DNA of 64,000 nt from Planctomonas sp. JC2975 (GTDB lineage Bacteria; Actinomycetota; Actinomycetes; Actinomycetales; Microbacteriaceae). Each line of letters begins with the position of its first letter. Position 1 is the stretch's first letter. The DNA is taken from positions 558,001 to 622,000 of the forward strand of contig NZ_JABEKS010000001.1 in the NCBI RefSeq assembly GCF_012985205.1. Reading direction: 5' to 3'. The translations under genes and the position numbers were made by a program. Positions 10,452 to 19,627 of the stretch are shown piece by piece. The notes below the pieces were generated by a model. It saw nothing but the letters and a program-made list of their open reading frames with translations, was not told where the DNA came from and searched no databases.

Positions 10452-11939
10452 TCACCCGCCGAGAGCAGCGAGCAGAGCCGCCGCCTTCAGCTTCACCTCG
10501 GCGAGCTCGTTCCGCGGAACGGACAGGGCCGTGATCCCTCCCCCTGTGCCGATCGCCGCCTGCCCGTCGCGCATCACGATGGAGCGGATGACCATGGCCA
10601 GTTCGGCGCTGCCGTCGCATCCTATGCGGCCGAAGCATCCGCTGTAGATGCCCCGCGGCCCGGCCTCCAGCCCGTGCAGGATCCGCATGGCGCTGAGCTT
10701 GGGCGCTCCGGTCATGGAACCGGCCGGGAAGGACGCCTCGAGCACGTCGAACACGTCGACCCCATCCGCCATCTCGGCGCGGACGGTGCTCACGAGCTGA
10801 TGCACGTGCTCGTGCGTCTCCACCTCCAGCAACTCCGTCACGCTCACGCCGCCCAGGCGGGCGATCCGGCCGAGGTCATTGCGCATGAGGTCGACGATCA
10901 TCAGGTTCTCGGCACGTTCCTTGTCGTCCGCCGCCAGCTCCGTTCGCAGCTCGGCGTCTTCGGCCGCGGTCCTCCCCCGTCGCCTCGTGCCCTTCACCGG
11001 ACGACTCACCGCGACCCCGTCGCCGACGGTCAGGTACAGCTCGGGCGACGCGCTGAGCAGTGCGGTGTCTCCCACGCGGATGAAGCCGCCGTGGCCGGCG
11101 AGCGATCCGCACCGCACCCTGAGGTAGACGTCGAACGGATCCTCGTCCGTGGTCACCGACACCTGGGTCGTCAGGCAGAGCTGATACGCATCACCGTCGT
11201 GGATGGACTCCTGGCAGGAGGCGATCATCCGCAGGTACTCGTCGTCGGAGTTCCTCCACCGGGGCGCGTCCACCATGTGTCGACCGCTGTCATTCGGTTT
11301 CGGCGCGGACGTCGGATCGGAGGCGAGCCGTTCCAGCTCGTGCCGGGTCCGCCCGGCCCATGCTCGGCCGTCCTCGTCGTCGACGAACCAGAGGCACGTC
11401 GCGCCCGTCGCATGATCGATAGACACGATCCGGTCCGCGGCCAGAAGGGCGGCATCCGGTGCGGACGTCGCCTTTCCTGCGGCCGCGTCGACCAGAGTCG
11501 GATCGACGATCGCCGCACCGTACTCGTAGCCGAGCCAGCCGACCCATCCGATGGGCGATGCATCGATCGATGCATCGCCCTCAGACACCGGAATCGATGG
11601 ATGCCGCTGCCGCATTCCTTGCTGCGGCATCCGTTCCGAGCCCAGTTCTGCTCGCACGCGCTCGTGAAGGGTTCCCTGCACTGCGCGTTTCCGGCCATCG
11701 AGGACTTCCTCGAGCCGGCCACCGGTCACGAGGTAGCTCGGCCTGACCGGCGATGCCGTCCCGAGCATGCTCCGTCCCGCGTTCGAGCGGATGCCCGCAT
11801 CCAGCCAGAACGCGCCCCACGCCCCCGCGAACAACTCCTGGAACACGCGCACGGGGTCTACGGAGAACGGGAGTGGCTCCCTGCCCGACTGCGCTACCGC
11901 GCCATCTGCAGCAAGCCACTCCCCATCGTTGTCACGCAC
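10452..11939 (-). CDS. pabB: Aminodeoxychorismate synthase component I (PabB-like)
   Basis: Chorismate-binding enzyme that converts chorismate plus ammonia to 4-amino-4-deoxychorismate for folate synthesis. The 495-residue protein has a variable N-terminal half (GWVGWLGYEYGA) and a C-terminal catalytic half with DAYQLCLTTQ, SPELYL, SRPVKGTRRRG (the PIKGT-type lysine that separates PabB from TrpE), ENLMIVDLMRNDLGR, SFPAGSMTGAPK and IGTGGGITALS. No glutamine amidotransferase (PabA) or lyase (PabC) gene is adjacent. An anthranilate synthase is less likely because of the VKGT motif. The start is the first ATG of the frame. Confidence 0.88.
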   Translation of the reverse strand: MRDNDGEWLAADGAVAQSGREPLPFSVDPVRVFQELFAGAWGAFWLDAGIRSNAGRSMLGTASPVRPSYLVTGGRLEEVLDGRKRAVQGTLHERVRAELGSERMPQQGMRQRHPSIPVSEGDASIDASPIGWVGWLGYEYGAAIVDPTLVDAAAGKATSAPDAALLAADRIVSIDHATGATCLWFVDDEDGRAWAGRTRHELERLASDPTSAPKPNDSGRHMVDAPRWRNSDDEYLRMIASCQESIHDGDAYQLCLTTQVSVTTDEDPFDVYLRVRCGSLAGHGGFIRVGDTALLSASPELYLTVGDGVAVSRPVKGTRRRGRTAAEDAELRTELAADDKERAENLMIVDLMRNDLGRIARLGGVSVTELLEVETHEHVHQLVSTVRAEMADGVDVFDVLEASFPAGSMTGAPKLSAMRILHGLEAGPRGIYSGCFGRIGCDGSAELAMVIRSIVMRDGQAAIGTGGGITALSVPRNELAEVKLKAAALLAALGG

Positions 11940-12061
11940 GGTACCGTCCCGATGGGATCACGGATCCGATCGCTCGAACATACGCAACGGAATCCGCGGG
12001 TCCGCGGCCACCCCGCGACCACCGCGGCGTCTCGGCCGATGTCAGCGCGATCGTGGCACCG

Positions 12062-12994
12062 CTACTTGGTGAAGAGGTTCTTCTCGGCGAGCCACTCCTT
12101 GGCGATCTGCTCCGCGGACTCCTTCGCCGACCCGGAGCTCTTGTCGTTCATCGTCACCAGGTCATCGGTGGTGAGGGTCGCCGAGACCTTGTTCAGGATG
12201 TTCGACACCTTGTCGTCGACCTTGCTGGAGTTGATGATCGGCACGACGTTCTCGGCGATGATGATGTTCTTCGGATCCTTCAGGGTCACGAAGTCGTTGT
12301 CCTTGATCGCGGAGCTCGTCGTGTAGATGTCCGCAAGCTGCACGGTGCCGTCCTGCAGCGCCTTCACCGTGAGCGGGCCACCACCGTCACTGATCGGGTC
12401 GAGCGTGGCCGTCACGCCGTACGCGGACTTGAGCCCCTTGATGCCGTACGGACGATCGGCGAACTCCGGGTTGGCGCCGACGGTGAGGGGCACCGTGACC
12501 TTCGTGAGGTCGGCGAGGCTGGTCACGCCCCACTTCTGCGAGAACGCCTTGGTGACGTTGTACGAGTCGGCATCCTGCGCCTTCGCCTGGTCGAGCACCT
12601 GATAGCCCTTCGGGAGGGCGTCACTCAGTGCCGCATAGACGTCATCGCTCGACTGGGCTGTGCTGCTGGGGTCGTAGTACTGCAGCAGGCTTCCTGAGTA
12701 CTCGGGAATCAGGTCGATGGAGCCGTCCTGGAGCGCCTTCAGGTACACCTCACGAGCGCCGATGTTCGGCTTGATGCTCGAGTCGACGCCGTTGTCCTTC
12801 AACGCCTGCGTGTAGATCTGGGCGATGATCTCCGACTCCGGGAAGTTCGCGGAGCCGACGACGATCGGTCCGCCTGCCTTCGCGGTGGACGTCGACGATG
12901 AGTCGAGCGGGCTGCTCGACGCGCATCCCGCGAGGGCCACGGCGCTCAGCGCCGCGACTGCGGCGAGGGCGATGCTGCGTGATTTCAATGACAT
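12062..12994 (-). CDS. Osmoprotectant ABC transporter substrate-binding lipoprotein (OpuCC/ProX-like)
   Basis: Extracytoplasmic receptor for glycine betaine, choline or carnitine type solutes. The 310-residue protein has a lipoprotein signal with lipobox LAGC (Cys24), a Ser-rich linker, and an OpuAC-like fold: VVGSANFPESEIIAQIYTQA, GAREVYLKALQDGSIDLIPEYSGSL and LADIYTTSSAI. It is the last gene of a four-gene operon (ATPase, two permeases, receptor), 36 bp after the second permease, with an AGAAAG-type RBS. The exact ligand cannot be read from the sequence. Confidence 0.9.
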   Translation of the reverse strand: MSLKSRSIALAAVAALSAVALAGCASSSPLDSSSTSTAKAGGPIVVGSANFPESEIIAQIYTQALKDNGVDSSIKPNIGAREVYLKALQDGSIDLIPEYSGSLLQYYDPSSTAQSSDDVYAALSDALPKGYQVLDQAKAQDADSYNVTKAFSQKWGVTSLADLTKVTVPLTVGANPEFADRPYGIKGLKSAYGVTATLDPISDGGGPLTVKALQDGTVQLADIYTTSSAIKDNDFVTLKDPKNIIIAENVVPIINSSKVDDKVSNILNKVSATLTTDDLVTMNDKSSGSAKESAEQIAKEWLAEKNLFTK

Positions 12995-13030
12995 GGTGCT
13001 TCGCTTTCTTCTCTGGGCGGGCTTCGAGCC

Positions 13031-13765
13031 TCAGCCGGCTGTGGTGGATTGCGAGGTCGGTGCGAGTTTTCTGGATTGTCGTGCGCGAACGTCGGATGCA
13101 CGCCCGACGACGACGCCGCGGGGAACCACGAGACGCTGCACGATCGCGAACACACCGTCGGCGACCAGCGCCAGCGCGATGACGAGCACAGATGCGCCGA
13201 GCATCTCCGCGTAGTTCTGCACCGCGTAGCCGTCGTAGATGAACCGACCGAGTCCGCCGAGAGGCAGGTAGGCGGCGACCGTCCACGTGGCGATGACCTG
13301 GAGGCATCCGGATCGCAGGCCGCCGATGATGATGGGCAACGCGAGCGGGAGCTCGACCTTGACCAGGACCTGCCAGCCCGTCATCCCGATCGAGCGCGCG
13401 GCGTCGATGGTGGCACGGTCGACGGATTCCACCCCGGAATACGCACCGGCGAGCAGCGGGGGCAGCGCCAGGATCACCATGGCGATCAGCGGTGGACCCA
13501 GCCCGAGACCGAACCAGAGCGCCAGCAGAAGCACGACACCCAGGGTCGGCAGGGCGCGCAGCGCCCCCGACAACTGCACCGCAACGGCTCGGCCTTTGCC
13601 CGTGTGACCGATCGCCAAGCCGATCGGGATAGCGATCACCGCAGCGAGGACGAGCGTCACGAGCGTGTACACGACATGCTCGCCGAGACGGGTCGGGATA
13701 CCGCCGGGTCCGACCCAGTTGGCCGGATCCGCGAGCCAGACGAATGTCGACTGCCAATTGTTCAT
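13031..13765 (-). CDS. Osmoprotectant ABC transporter permease (OpuCB/CD-like)
   Basis: Integral membrane subunit of the betaine/choline-type importer. The 244-residue protein has five to six hydrophobic segments, a binding-protein-dependent transport motif (DAARSIGMTGWQVLVKVELPLALP, the EAA loop contacting the ATPase) and a basic C-terminal tail. The start ATG 13765 overlaps the stop of the preceding permease (ATGA), so translation is coupled. The two permeases differ in sequence, as in OpuCB/OpuCD heterodimers. Confidence 0.9.
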   Translation of the reverse strand: MNNWQSTFVWLADPANWVGPGGIPTRLGEHVVYTLVTLVLAAVIAIPIGLAIGHTGKGRAVAVQLSGALRALPTLGVVLLLALWFGLGLGPPLIAMVILALPPLLAGAYSGVESVDRATIDAARSIGMTGWQVLVKVELPLALPIIIGGLRSGCLQVIATWTVAAYLPLGGLGRFIYDGYAVQNYAEMLGASVLVIALALVADGVFAIVQRLVVPRGVVVGRASDVRARQSRKLAPTSQSTTAG

Positions 13766-14454
13766 GAGATACCCGCCGCCTCGAGGTCAGAGGAGGTCCG
13801 CACGCCCGTGCGACGTGACCGCGTGCGCCGGTTCCATGGCAGGAGCAGTCTTCCCGCCAGGGCCAACACCGCGTCGAAGATCACGGCGATGACGATGATG
13901 GCGACGATGCCCGTGATGATCTCCAGCGGGAACGAGCGCTGGAAGCCGTCGAGGAAGAGGTAGCCGAGGCTCGTCACGCCCATCACCGCCCCCACCGTGA
14001 GGAGGCTGATCGTGCTCACGGACACGACGCGGATTCCGGAGAGCAGCACGGGTCCGGCCAGCGGGAGCTCCACTGTCCAGAACCGTCGCCACGTCGAGAA
14101 ACCGACCGCAGTGGCCGAGAGGAGCACATCGACGTCGACCGACGCGAACGCGTCGGACGCCGTGCGCACCATGATCGCTATCGCGTAGATGGTGAGCGCA
14201 ACCACGATGTTCACCGGATCGAGGATGCGCGTTCCGAGGATTCCCGGCAGCACGATGATCAGCGGCAGTGACGGCACCGCGTACAGCAGTCCGACGATCG
14301 TCAACACGGTTCCGCGGCTCAGCCGGTAGCGGTTGGTCAGCCAGCCGATCGGGATCGCAAGCACGAATCCGAGGATGATCGGAACCGCCGACAGACCGGC
14401 GTGCACCAAGGTCAGCTGCCAGACCTGCCCCGCGTTCTGGATCAGCCAGTTCAC
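13762..14454 (-). CDS. Osmoprotectant ABC transporter permease (OpuCB/CD-like)
   Basis: Second membrane subunit of the same importer, 230 residues. It starts at GTG 14454, which overlaps the ATPase stop (GTGA). Hydrophobic helices run through GLSAVPIILGFVLAIPIGW, VVALTIYAIAIMV and IITGIVAIIVIAVIF, and the EAA-type loop reads LLSATAVGFSTWRRFWTVELPLAGP. A basic tail (RRTRSRRTG) follows the last helix. The tight overlaps on both sides show a single transcription unit. Confidence 0.9.
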   Translation of the reverse strand: MNWLIQNAGQVWQLTLVHAGLSAVPIILGFVLAIPIGWLTNRYRLSRGTVLTIVGLLYAVPSLPLIIVLPGILGTRILDPVNIVVALTIYAIAIMVRTASDAFASVDVDVLLSATAVGFSTWRRFWTVELPLAGPVLLSGIRVVSVSTISLLTVGAVMGVTSLGYLFLDGFQRSFPLEIITGIVAIIVIAVIFDAVLALAGRLLLPWNRRTRSRRTGVRTSSDLEAAGIS

Positions 14455-15338
14455 CGCGGCTGATCACCCTGCGCCGAAGCACCCGAGGCGGTGTCACGCG
14501 CCTCGGCCTTGTCATCCGCGGTGTCCCGGCCGACGAGTACGCCGGCCGGCCGCCCGTCGCCGTCCACCACGATGTCCCTTCCGGACTCGTTGCGCAGGTG
14601 CAGTGCCCGCTTGCCGCGATCCGCCCCGACGAACCGTGCGACGAACTCGTCGGCCGGATCGGCCAGGATCTCCTCCGGCGTGCCGATCTGCTCGACGATC
14701 CCGCCCTTCTTGAAGATGACGACCTTGTCGCCCAGCAGGAACGCTTCGTCGATGTCGTGGGTGACGAAGACGACCGTCTTGCCGAGCTCGTGCTGCAGGC
14801 GAACGAGTTCGTGCTGCAGTTCTGCACGCACGAGCGGGTCGACGGCTCCGAACGGCTCGTCCATGAGCAGGATGTTGGGATCCACCGCGAGGCCGCGGGC
14901 AACGCCGACGCGCTGCTGCTGGCCGCCAGAGAGCTGGCTCGGGTACCGGTCGGCGAGCGAACGGTCCAATCCGACGCTGTCCATGAGCTCGAGGGCACGC
15001 GCACGGGCGTCCTTGCGCTTCACCCCGCGCAGTAACGGGACCGTCGCGATATTGTCGGCGACCTTGCGATGCGGCAGGAGTCCGGAGTTCTGCATCACGT
15101 AGCCGATACTGCGCCGAAGGCCTACCGGCGCGAGTGTGGCGATGTCGTCGCCGTCGATCTCGATCGTGCCGCTCGTGGGGTCGACCATGCGGTTGATCAT
15201 GCGAAGGATGGTCGTCTTGCCGCTGCCGGAGGATCCCACCAGCACCGTGATCTTGCGCGAAGGGATGACAAGGCTGAAGTCCCGCACCGCGACGGTGCCG
15301 TCGGGGAACTGCTTGGTCACCGATCGGAATTCGATCAT
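14451..15338 (-). CDS. Osmoprotectant ABC transporter ATP-binding protein (OpuCA/ProV-like)
   Basis: ATPase energising uptake of compatible solutes. The 295-residue protein carries Walker A GSSGSGKTT (about 35-43), Q-loop MQNSGLLPH, signature LSGGQQQR (136-143), Walker B ILLMDE (156-161) and the H-loop VTHDIDEA. After residue 240 only a short piece remains (IVVDGDGRPAGVLVGRD), resembling a fragment of the CBS region that many OpuCA proteins use as ionic-strength sensor, then a charged tail. It is the first gene of the operon; the TetR-type gene ends 213 bp upstream on the same strand. Confidence 0.92.
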   Translation of the reverse strand: MIEFRSVTKQFPDGTVAVRDFSLVIPSRKITVLVGSSGSGKTTILRMINRMVDPTSGTIEIDGDDIATLAPVGLRRSIGYVMQNSGLLPHRKVADNIATVPLLRGVKRKDARARALELMDSVGLDRSLADRYPSQLSGGQQQRVGVARGLAVDPNILLMDEPFGAVDPLVRAELQHELVRLQHELGKTVVFVTHDIDEAFLLGDKVVIFKKGGIVEQIGTPEEILADPADEFVARFVGADRGKRALHLRNESGRDIVVDGDGRPAGVLVGRDTADDKAEARDTASGASAQGDQPR

Positions 15339-15551
15339 GTCTGGTGGCTCATTCCTGCGGGAGTGGACGCGATCGTCGCACGTCGGTCAGCATCACCCCA
15401 GCGAAGCACGGTTGCAGCCGGGGGTCGAGGGCGAATCGACGAATCCCACTATGTCGCACTCCCCCGACATCCACGGCGATGTACAGGAAACGCGCCGCAA
15501 CACAGATCGGCGCGGCGACGAAATCAGGCCGGGCGCATCGCGCCCGACGCG

Positions 15552-16199
15552 TCAGGCGTAGTACTTCTCGAGGTAGGCCACCGCGACGACGGATGCCTCG
15601 CGCAGGGTCCGCTCGTCGCCGTGCTGCTGACGCAAGTGGGCGCGTTCGGTCAACGCCTCCGCCATCTGGCTCGCGATGTCCAGATGGAAGACGAGTTCGT
15701 CGTCGTGCGTGAATCCGTATCGACTGGCAAGGATCTCGGCCACGCGCTCCGCGAACTCGTGCACGTGGTCGACGACCGGCGTGTCTTCGTCCACGCCCCG
15801 CACTTCCTCGAACCGCATGATGCGGAATCCCGGCTCGATGCGGAACATCGTGGCGAACTCGTCCGCCAGGCACGTGATAGCGTCCTGCCAGGTGGCCGGC
15901 TGGGCCGTCTCGATCGCCTCCGCCGCCGCGATCCGATAGCGCAGCACCGCACGATCGCGCAGTGCGACCAGCAGCGCGATGCGGTCTGGGAAGTAGCGGT
16001 AGACCGTGCCGATCGACGCCCCGGCCAACTCGGCGACCTGCGCCGTCGTGAGGCGATCGAAGCCGACCTCGTCGACGACGTTGGCTGCGGCATCCAGGAG
16101 TGCATCGATGCGGGCGAGGCTTCGCTCCTGCGCTGGCTCGACGCGAAGTGCTGCCCCGTTGGGGGCGTCCTGCGTTCCGACGAGGATCTGCTCGATCAT
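15552..16199 (-). CDS. TetR family transcriptional regulator
   Basis: One-component repressor of 215 residues. The N-terminal HTH is clear (ARIDALLDAAANVVDEVGFD followed by TTAQVAELAGASIGTVYRYFPDR, about 28-75); the C-terminal ligand-binding part resembles actinobacterial TetR proteins (DAITCLADEFATMF ... HLDIASQMAEALTERAHL). A good RBS (GGAAGGAGA) precedes ATG 16199. It lies just upstream of, and in the same direction as, the osmoprotectant operon and may control it, but the 213-bp gap leaves this open. Confidence 0.9.
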   Translation of the reverse strand: MIEQILVGTQDAPNGAALRVEPAQERSLARIDALLDAAANVVDEVGFDRLTTAQVAELAGASIGTVYRYFPDRIALLVALRDRAVLRYRIAAAEAIETAQPATWQDAITCLADEFATMFRIEPGFRIMRFEEVRGVDEDTPVVDHVHEFAERVAEILASRYGFTHDDELVFHLDIASQMAEALTERAHLRQQHGDERTLREASVVAVAYLEKYYA

Positions 16200-16337
16200 T
16201 CGACTGTCTCCTTCCGTGCGCCGCGCTGCGCACGCACCGTGTGGTGCCTCGTGGTTTCGACGGTATCCGACGAAGCTTCATGTTCCCAGGGGGTCAGGGG
16301 ACTCCGTCGACATCCGTGCTCGTGAAAGACTGTACCG

Positions 16338-17390
16338 ATGGCCCGTCATCCCCGCCCCGTGCAGAGGATGCACCGTGCCGCGCGTGTGGAGGACGCCTTC
16401 CACGCCTTCCGAGGGCGCCGTGCGCTCAAGCGCGGTTACCTGCCCACCGTCCTCTCCTACAGCGGATACGGCACCACCGAGTGGATCCGCGTGCTCGGCC
16501 GGGTCGTCCTGGCGAGGGATCCGCGTCCCGGTTCCCGCGCAGAGCGCACGAACCGCAAGCGCGAGGAGAGTGTCCGCGGCTGGCGGAGCTTCGTGAGCGT
16601 CCCGTTCAGTGACGTCGACGTGACGGTCGAGGTCGATGGCAGCACCCACACGGTCCGTCCGGATCGCGGCGGCGTGGTGGACACGGTGATCCCCGTGACA
16701 CTGGAGCCCGGCACGCACTGGGTGTCCCTGCGCGCCGGACATTCCGGCCAGGTGGCCACCGCGCCCGTGCAGGTGGTCGCGAGCGACGCATCCTTCGGCG
16801 TCATCTCGGATGTCGATGACACCGTCATGGTCACGGCACTCCCCCGCCCGCTCCTGGCCGCCTGGAACACGTTCGTGGTCGACGAGCACGCTCGCGTGCC
16901 CACGCCCGGCATGTCCGTTCTGCTGGAGCGTCTGGCCTCATCGCACCCCGGCGCCCCGATGGTCTACCTCTCCACCGGAGCGTGGAACGTGGCGCCAGCT
17001 GTCACGCGGTTCCTGTCGCGCAACCTCTTCCCGCCCGGCGCCCTGCTGCTCACGGACTGGGGCCCGACCCACGACAGGTGGTTCCGCAGCGGCCGAGAGC
17101 ACAAGGAGCGCAGTCTGCGGCGCCTGGTGCGTGAGTTCCCAGGCGTGAAATGGCTGCTCGTCGGCGACGACGGCCAGCACGACGAAGCCATCTATGCGGA
17201 GTTCGCGCGGGAGCATCCTGAGAACGTGACGGCCGTCGCCATCCGGCAGCTCTCGAACACGGAGTCCGTGCTCGCGGGTGGCGGCCCCAAAGCGGAGAAG
17301 CACACGCAGACCAGCGGGGTCCCCTGGGTGTACGGTGCCGACGGAGCCGACCTGCTCGCTCAGCTCGTGGCGCTCGGCATCCGCGTCTGA
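16338..17390 (+). CDS. App1 family phosphatase (DUF2183)
   Basis: Member of the HAD-like family that includes yeast App1 phosphatidate phosphatase. The 350-residue protein has an N-terminal beta-rich region with a RGWRSFVSVPF segment and an HAD-type catalytic motif DVDDT at residues 158-162 (GVISDVDDTVM). It is followed by YLSTGAWN, the FPPGALLLTDWGPT segment and LLVGDDGQHDEAIYAEFA near the end. There is no signal peptide or membrane segment. Divergent from the TetR gene. Substrate unproven; phosphatidate is known only for the eukaryotic relative. Confidence 0.88.
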   Translation: MARHPRPVQRMHRAARVEDAFHAFRGRRALKRGYLPTVLSYSGYGTTEWIRVLGRVVLARDPRPGSRAERTNRKREESVRGWRSFVSVPFSDVDVTVEVDGSTHTVRPDRGGVVDTVIPVTLEPGTHWVSLRAGHSGQVATAPVQVVASDASFGVISDVDDTVMVTALPRPLLAAWNTFVVDEHARVPTPGMSVLLERLASSHPGAPMVYLSTGAWNVAPAVTRFLSRNLFPPGALLLTDWGPTHDRWFRSGREHKERSLRRLVREFPGVKWLLVGDDGQHDEAIYAEFAREHPENVTAVAIRQLSNTESVLAGGGPKAEKHTQTSGVPWVYGADGADLLAQLVALGIRV

Positions 17391-17526
17391 CGGTGGCAAC
17401 TGCGACGATCGTCAAGGCACGAACGACGCCGAGCCGAACGGTCGCTCACCCGAGTCACCGGCCGAGACGGAGGACAGATGGCGGAGCGCGCCACGAGACG
17501 AGACGCAGCATGGCGATAGGTGAACC

Positions 17527-18594
17527 GTGGCTCTGACGAACGCGTGGCTGCGCGCCGAGCGTCTGCGCTCGCAGCTCCTCGACGGCCGGCGACGGGCTCC
17601 TCTCGACGTGGTCACGAGGCTCGGCGCCGTACAGGCGCAGAACGCCACGGCGTCTCGCTGGGCGATCGGCGTTCGCGCGTCGGGCGCGACCTCGGCCGAT
17701 GTGGAGCATCTCTTCGAGTCGGGCGTCGCGGTCCGCTCGTGGACGATGCGCGGCACGCTGCATGTCGTGCGCGCCGACGACCTGCACTGGATGCTGTCGC
17801 TCACCTCCGGCAGGCAGCGCGCCTCAGCAGCGCGGGAGGCCGTGCAGCGGGGCATCTCGGAGGCCGACTTCGATCGCGCTGCATCGTCCATTGCGGAGCA
17901 CGTCGCCGAGCACGGACCCGCCACGCGCATCGAAGCCCTCGAAGCGCTCGAACGCGCAGGGATCGACGTCGGGAACGAGCGCGGATACCGCTTCCTCCGC
18001 GACGCCGCCTTCCGCGGATTCGTCGCGTGGGGGCCGAATCGGGGCAAGCAGCCGCAACTCGTGGCACTGCGAACGGATCCCGGCATCGACCGCGACGAAG
18101 CCCTCGGACGATTCATCACCCGTTACGTCATCGGTCACGGCCCGGCGACTGTGCGGGACTTCGCGTGGTGGTCGGGCCTGACACTCACGGACGCACGGCG
18201 GGCGCGCGAGGTCGCTGCCGCCGACGTCGAGGGAGTCGACCTCGACGGCGCAGAGTACCTGGTTGCGCCGGGACGCGCCGAGGCGGACATCCGCTCGCGT
18301 GCCTCCGGCGTGCACCTCGCACCGGCGTGGGACGAGTACGTGCTGGGATACGGCGATCGTGCGCCGGTACTTCCACCGGTGCACGCACTCAAGGTCTCGC
18401 CGACCGGGAACGGGGTGTTCCTGCCGGTGATCGTCGCGAATGGACGGGTCGCGGGAACCTGGCGGCACGTCGTCGAACGGGGAGTCCTCACCGCGGCGAC
18501 CGAGCCGTTCGAGGCACTCACCGCCTCTCAGCTGCGCGGGTTCGAGAAGGCAACCGTCGGGTTCGGGCGCTTTCTGGGCACGACAGCCTCATAG
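17527..18594 (+). CDS. Winged-helix DNA-binding protein, AlkZ/HTH_42 family
   Basis: Member of the family (PF06224) that includes the DNA glycosylases AlkZ and YcaQ. The 355-residue protein shows the Q-x-Q feature used catalytically in AlkZ (GAVQAQNATASRW, Gln36 and Gln38), SWTMRGTLHVV, three winged-helix-like blocks and LAPAWDEYVLGYGDR near the C terminus. GTG 17527 is preceded by AGGTGA at good spacing. A role in excising bulky alkyl lesions or crosslinks is an inference from the family; no resistance or biosynthetic cluster surrounds it. Confidence 0.85.
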   Translation: MALTNAWLRAERLRSQLLDGRRRAPLDVVTRLGAVQAQNATASRWAIGVRASGATSADVEHLFESGVAVRSWTMRGTLHVVRADDLHWMLSLTSGRQRASAAREAVQRGISEADFDRAASSIAEHVAEHGPATRIEALEALERAGIDVGNERGYRFLRDAAFRGFVAWGPNRGKQPQLVALRTDPGIDRDEALGRFITRYVIGHGPATVRDFAWWSGLTLTDARRAREVAAADVEGVDLDGAEYLVAPGRAEADIRSRASGVHLAPAWDEYVLGYGDRAPVLPPVHALKVSPTGNGVFLPVIVANGRVAGTWRHVVERGVLTAATEPFEALTASQLRGFEKATVGFGRFLGTTAS

Positions 18595-18600
18595 CGCGCA

Positions 18601-18640
18601 CCCGCTGGACTCGTGCGCGACCCGGCACGAGTCCAGCGGG
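18601..18640. terminator. Bidirectional hairpin between convergent genes
   Basis: A perfect 16-bp stem (18601-18616 with 18625-18640, 8-nt loop) fills the 64-bp space between the AlkZ-like gene and the sugar permease gene, which converge here. The T-tract is weak on both sides (GCAGTTCTTG on the + strand), but position and stability support a shared terminator. Confidence 0.75.
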
Positions 18641-18658
18641 CGCAGTTCTTGATCCCCG

Positions 18659-19627
18659 TCAGCCCTTGACGGCGCCTCCGAGCCCACCGCCACGCAGGAA
18701 CGTGCGCTGGAAGATGAGGAAGATCACGACCGGGATAAGCGACGCGATCGTGAGCGCCGCGAGATAGACCCCGAGATCGGTCGAGCCTTGGATCTGCGGT
18801 AATCGCACGGAGAGCGGCTGGATGCCGATGTCGGTGAGCACGAGGTTCGGCCAGAGGAAGTCGGCCCAGGCGGCGTTGATCGCGAACACCGAGACGACAC
18901 CGAGGATCGGCTTCGACATGGGCAGAACGATCGACCAGAACAACCTGAAGGTACCCGCACCGTCGGTCTTCGCGGCTTCGAACACCTCGCGCGGCAGGCT
19001 GTCGAAGAATCGCATCACCAGCAGCACGTTGAACGCGCTCGCGCCGGCGGGGAGCCAGACCGCCCAGAACGTGTTGATCAGCGAGTGGCCGATCAGCGGC
19101 GGATGCAAGATCGTCAGATACAGCGGAACGAGCAGCACGACAGCCGGAACGAAGAGCGTCGCCAGCACCAGAGCGCTGATGATCTTGCCGTAGCGCGGCT
19201 TCAGCACGGACAGCGCGAATCCGCCCGTGGTCGCCACGAGAAGCTGCACCGCCCACTCGCCTGCTGCCATCCAGATGGTGTTGAAGAAGTAGTTGCCGAC
19301 CTGCACGTCGTTCCACGCCCTCGTGACGTTGGACCACGCGAAGCCGTTCGGGAACAGGGCCATCGGATGCGCCAGCGTGTCCGCCGTCGGAGTGACGGCC
19401 GACTTCAACAGCCAGAGCAGCGGCAGGAGCCCCACGACGACGAGCGAGACGCCGAGAATCACGTTGAGGATGGTGCCGACGACTCGCACGTGCGGCCGTC
19501 GCCGGTCTGCGGTCGAGAGGATGCCGCGGTCCGCGTCGGACTCGGCCGCTGCGCGCGTCCTCTTGCCTCGTGCCTTGGCCTCGATGGGCTCCTGAAGCGG
19601 CAATTCAGCGGGAACTGTGGTGGTCAA
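18659..19627 (-). CDS. Carbohydrate ABC transporter permease (MalG-like)
   Basis: Inner-membrane subunit of a CUT1-type sugar importer. The 322-residue protein has a charged 45-residue cytosolic N terminus, six hydrophobic helices and the EAA loop (LPREVFEAAKTDGAGTFRLFWSIVLPMSKP). The likely start is TTG 19627, whose bases overlap the stop of the upstream permease (TTGA), giving a coupled pair. It is the last gene of the locus; the ATPase is not encoded here, so a shared MsiK-like ATPase elsewhere is likely, as is usual in Actinobacteria. Confidence 0.92.
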   Translation of the reverse strand: MTTTVPAELPLQEPIEAKARGKRTRAAAESDADRGILSTADRRRPHVRVVGTILNVILGVSLVVVGLLPLLWLLKSAVTPTADTLAHPMALFPNGFAWSNVTRAWNDVQVGNYFFNTIWMAAGEWAVQLLVATTGGFALSVLKPRYGKIISALVLATLFVPAVVLLVPLYLTILHPPLIGHSLINTFWAVWLPAGASAFNVLLVMRFFDSLPREVFEAAKTDGAGTFRLFWSIVLPMSKPILGVVSVFAINAAWADFLWPNLVLTDIGIQPLSVRLPQIQGSTDLGVYLAALTIASLIPVVIFLIFQRTFLRGGGLGGAVKG

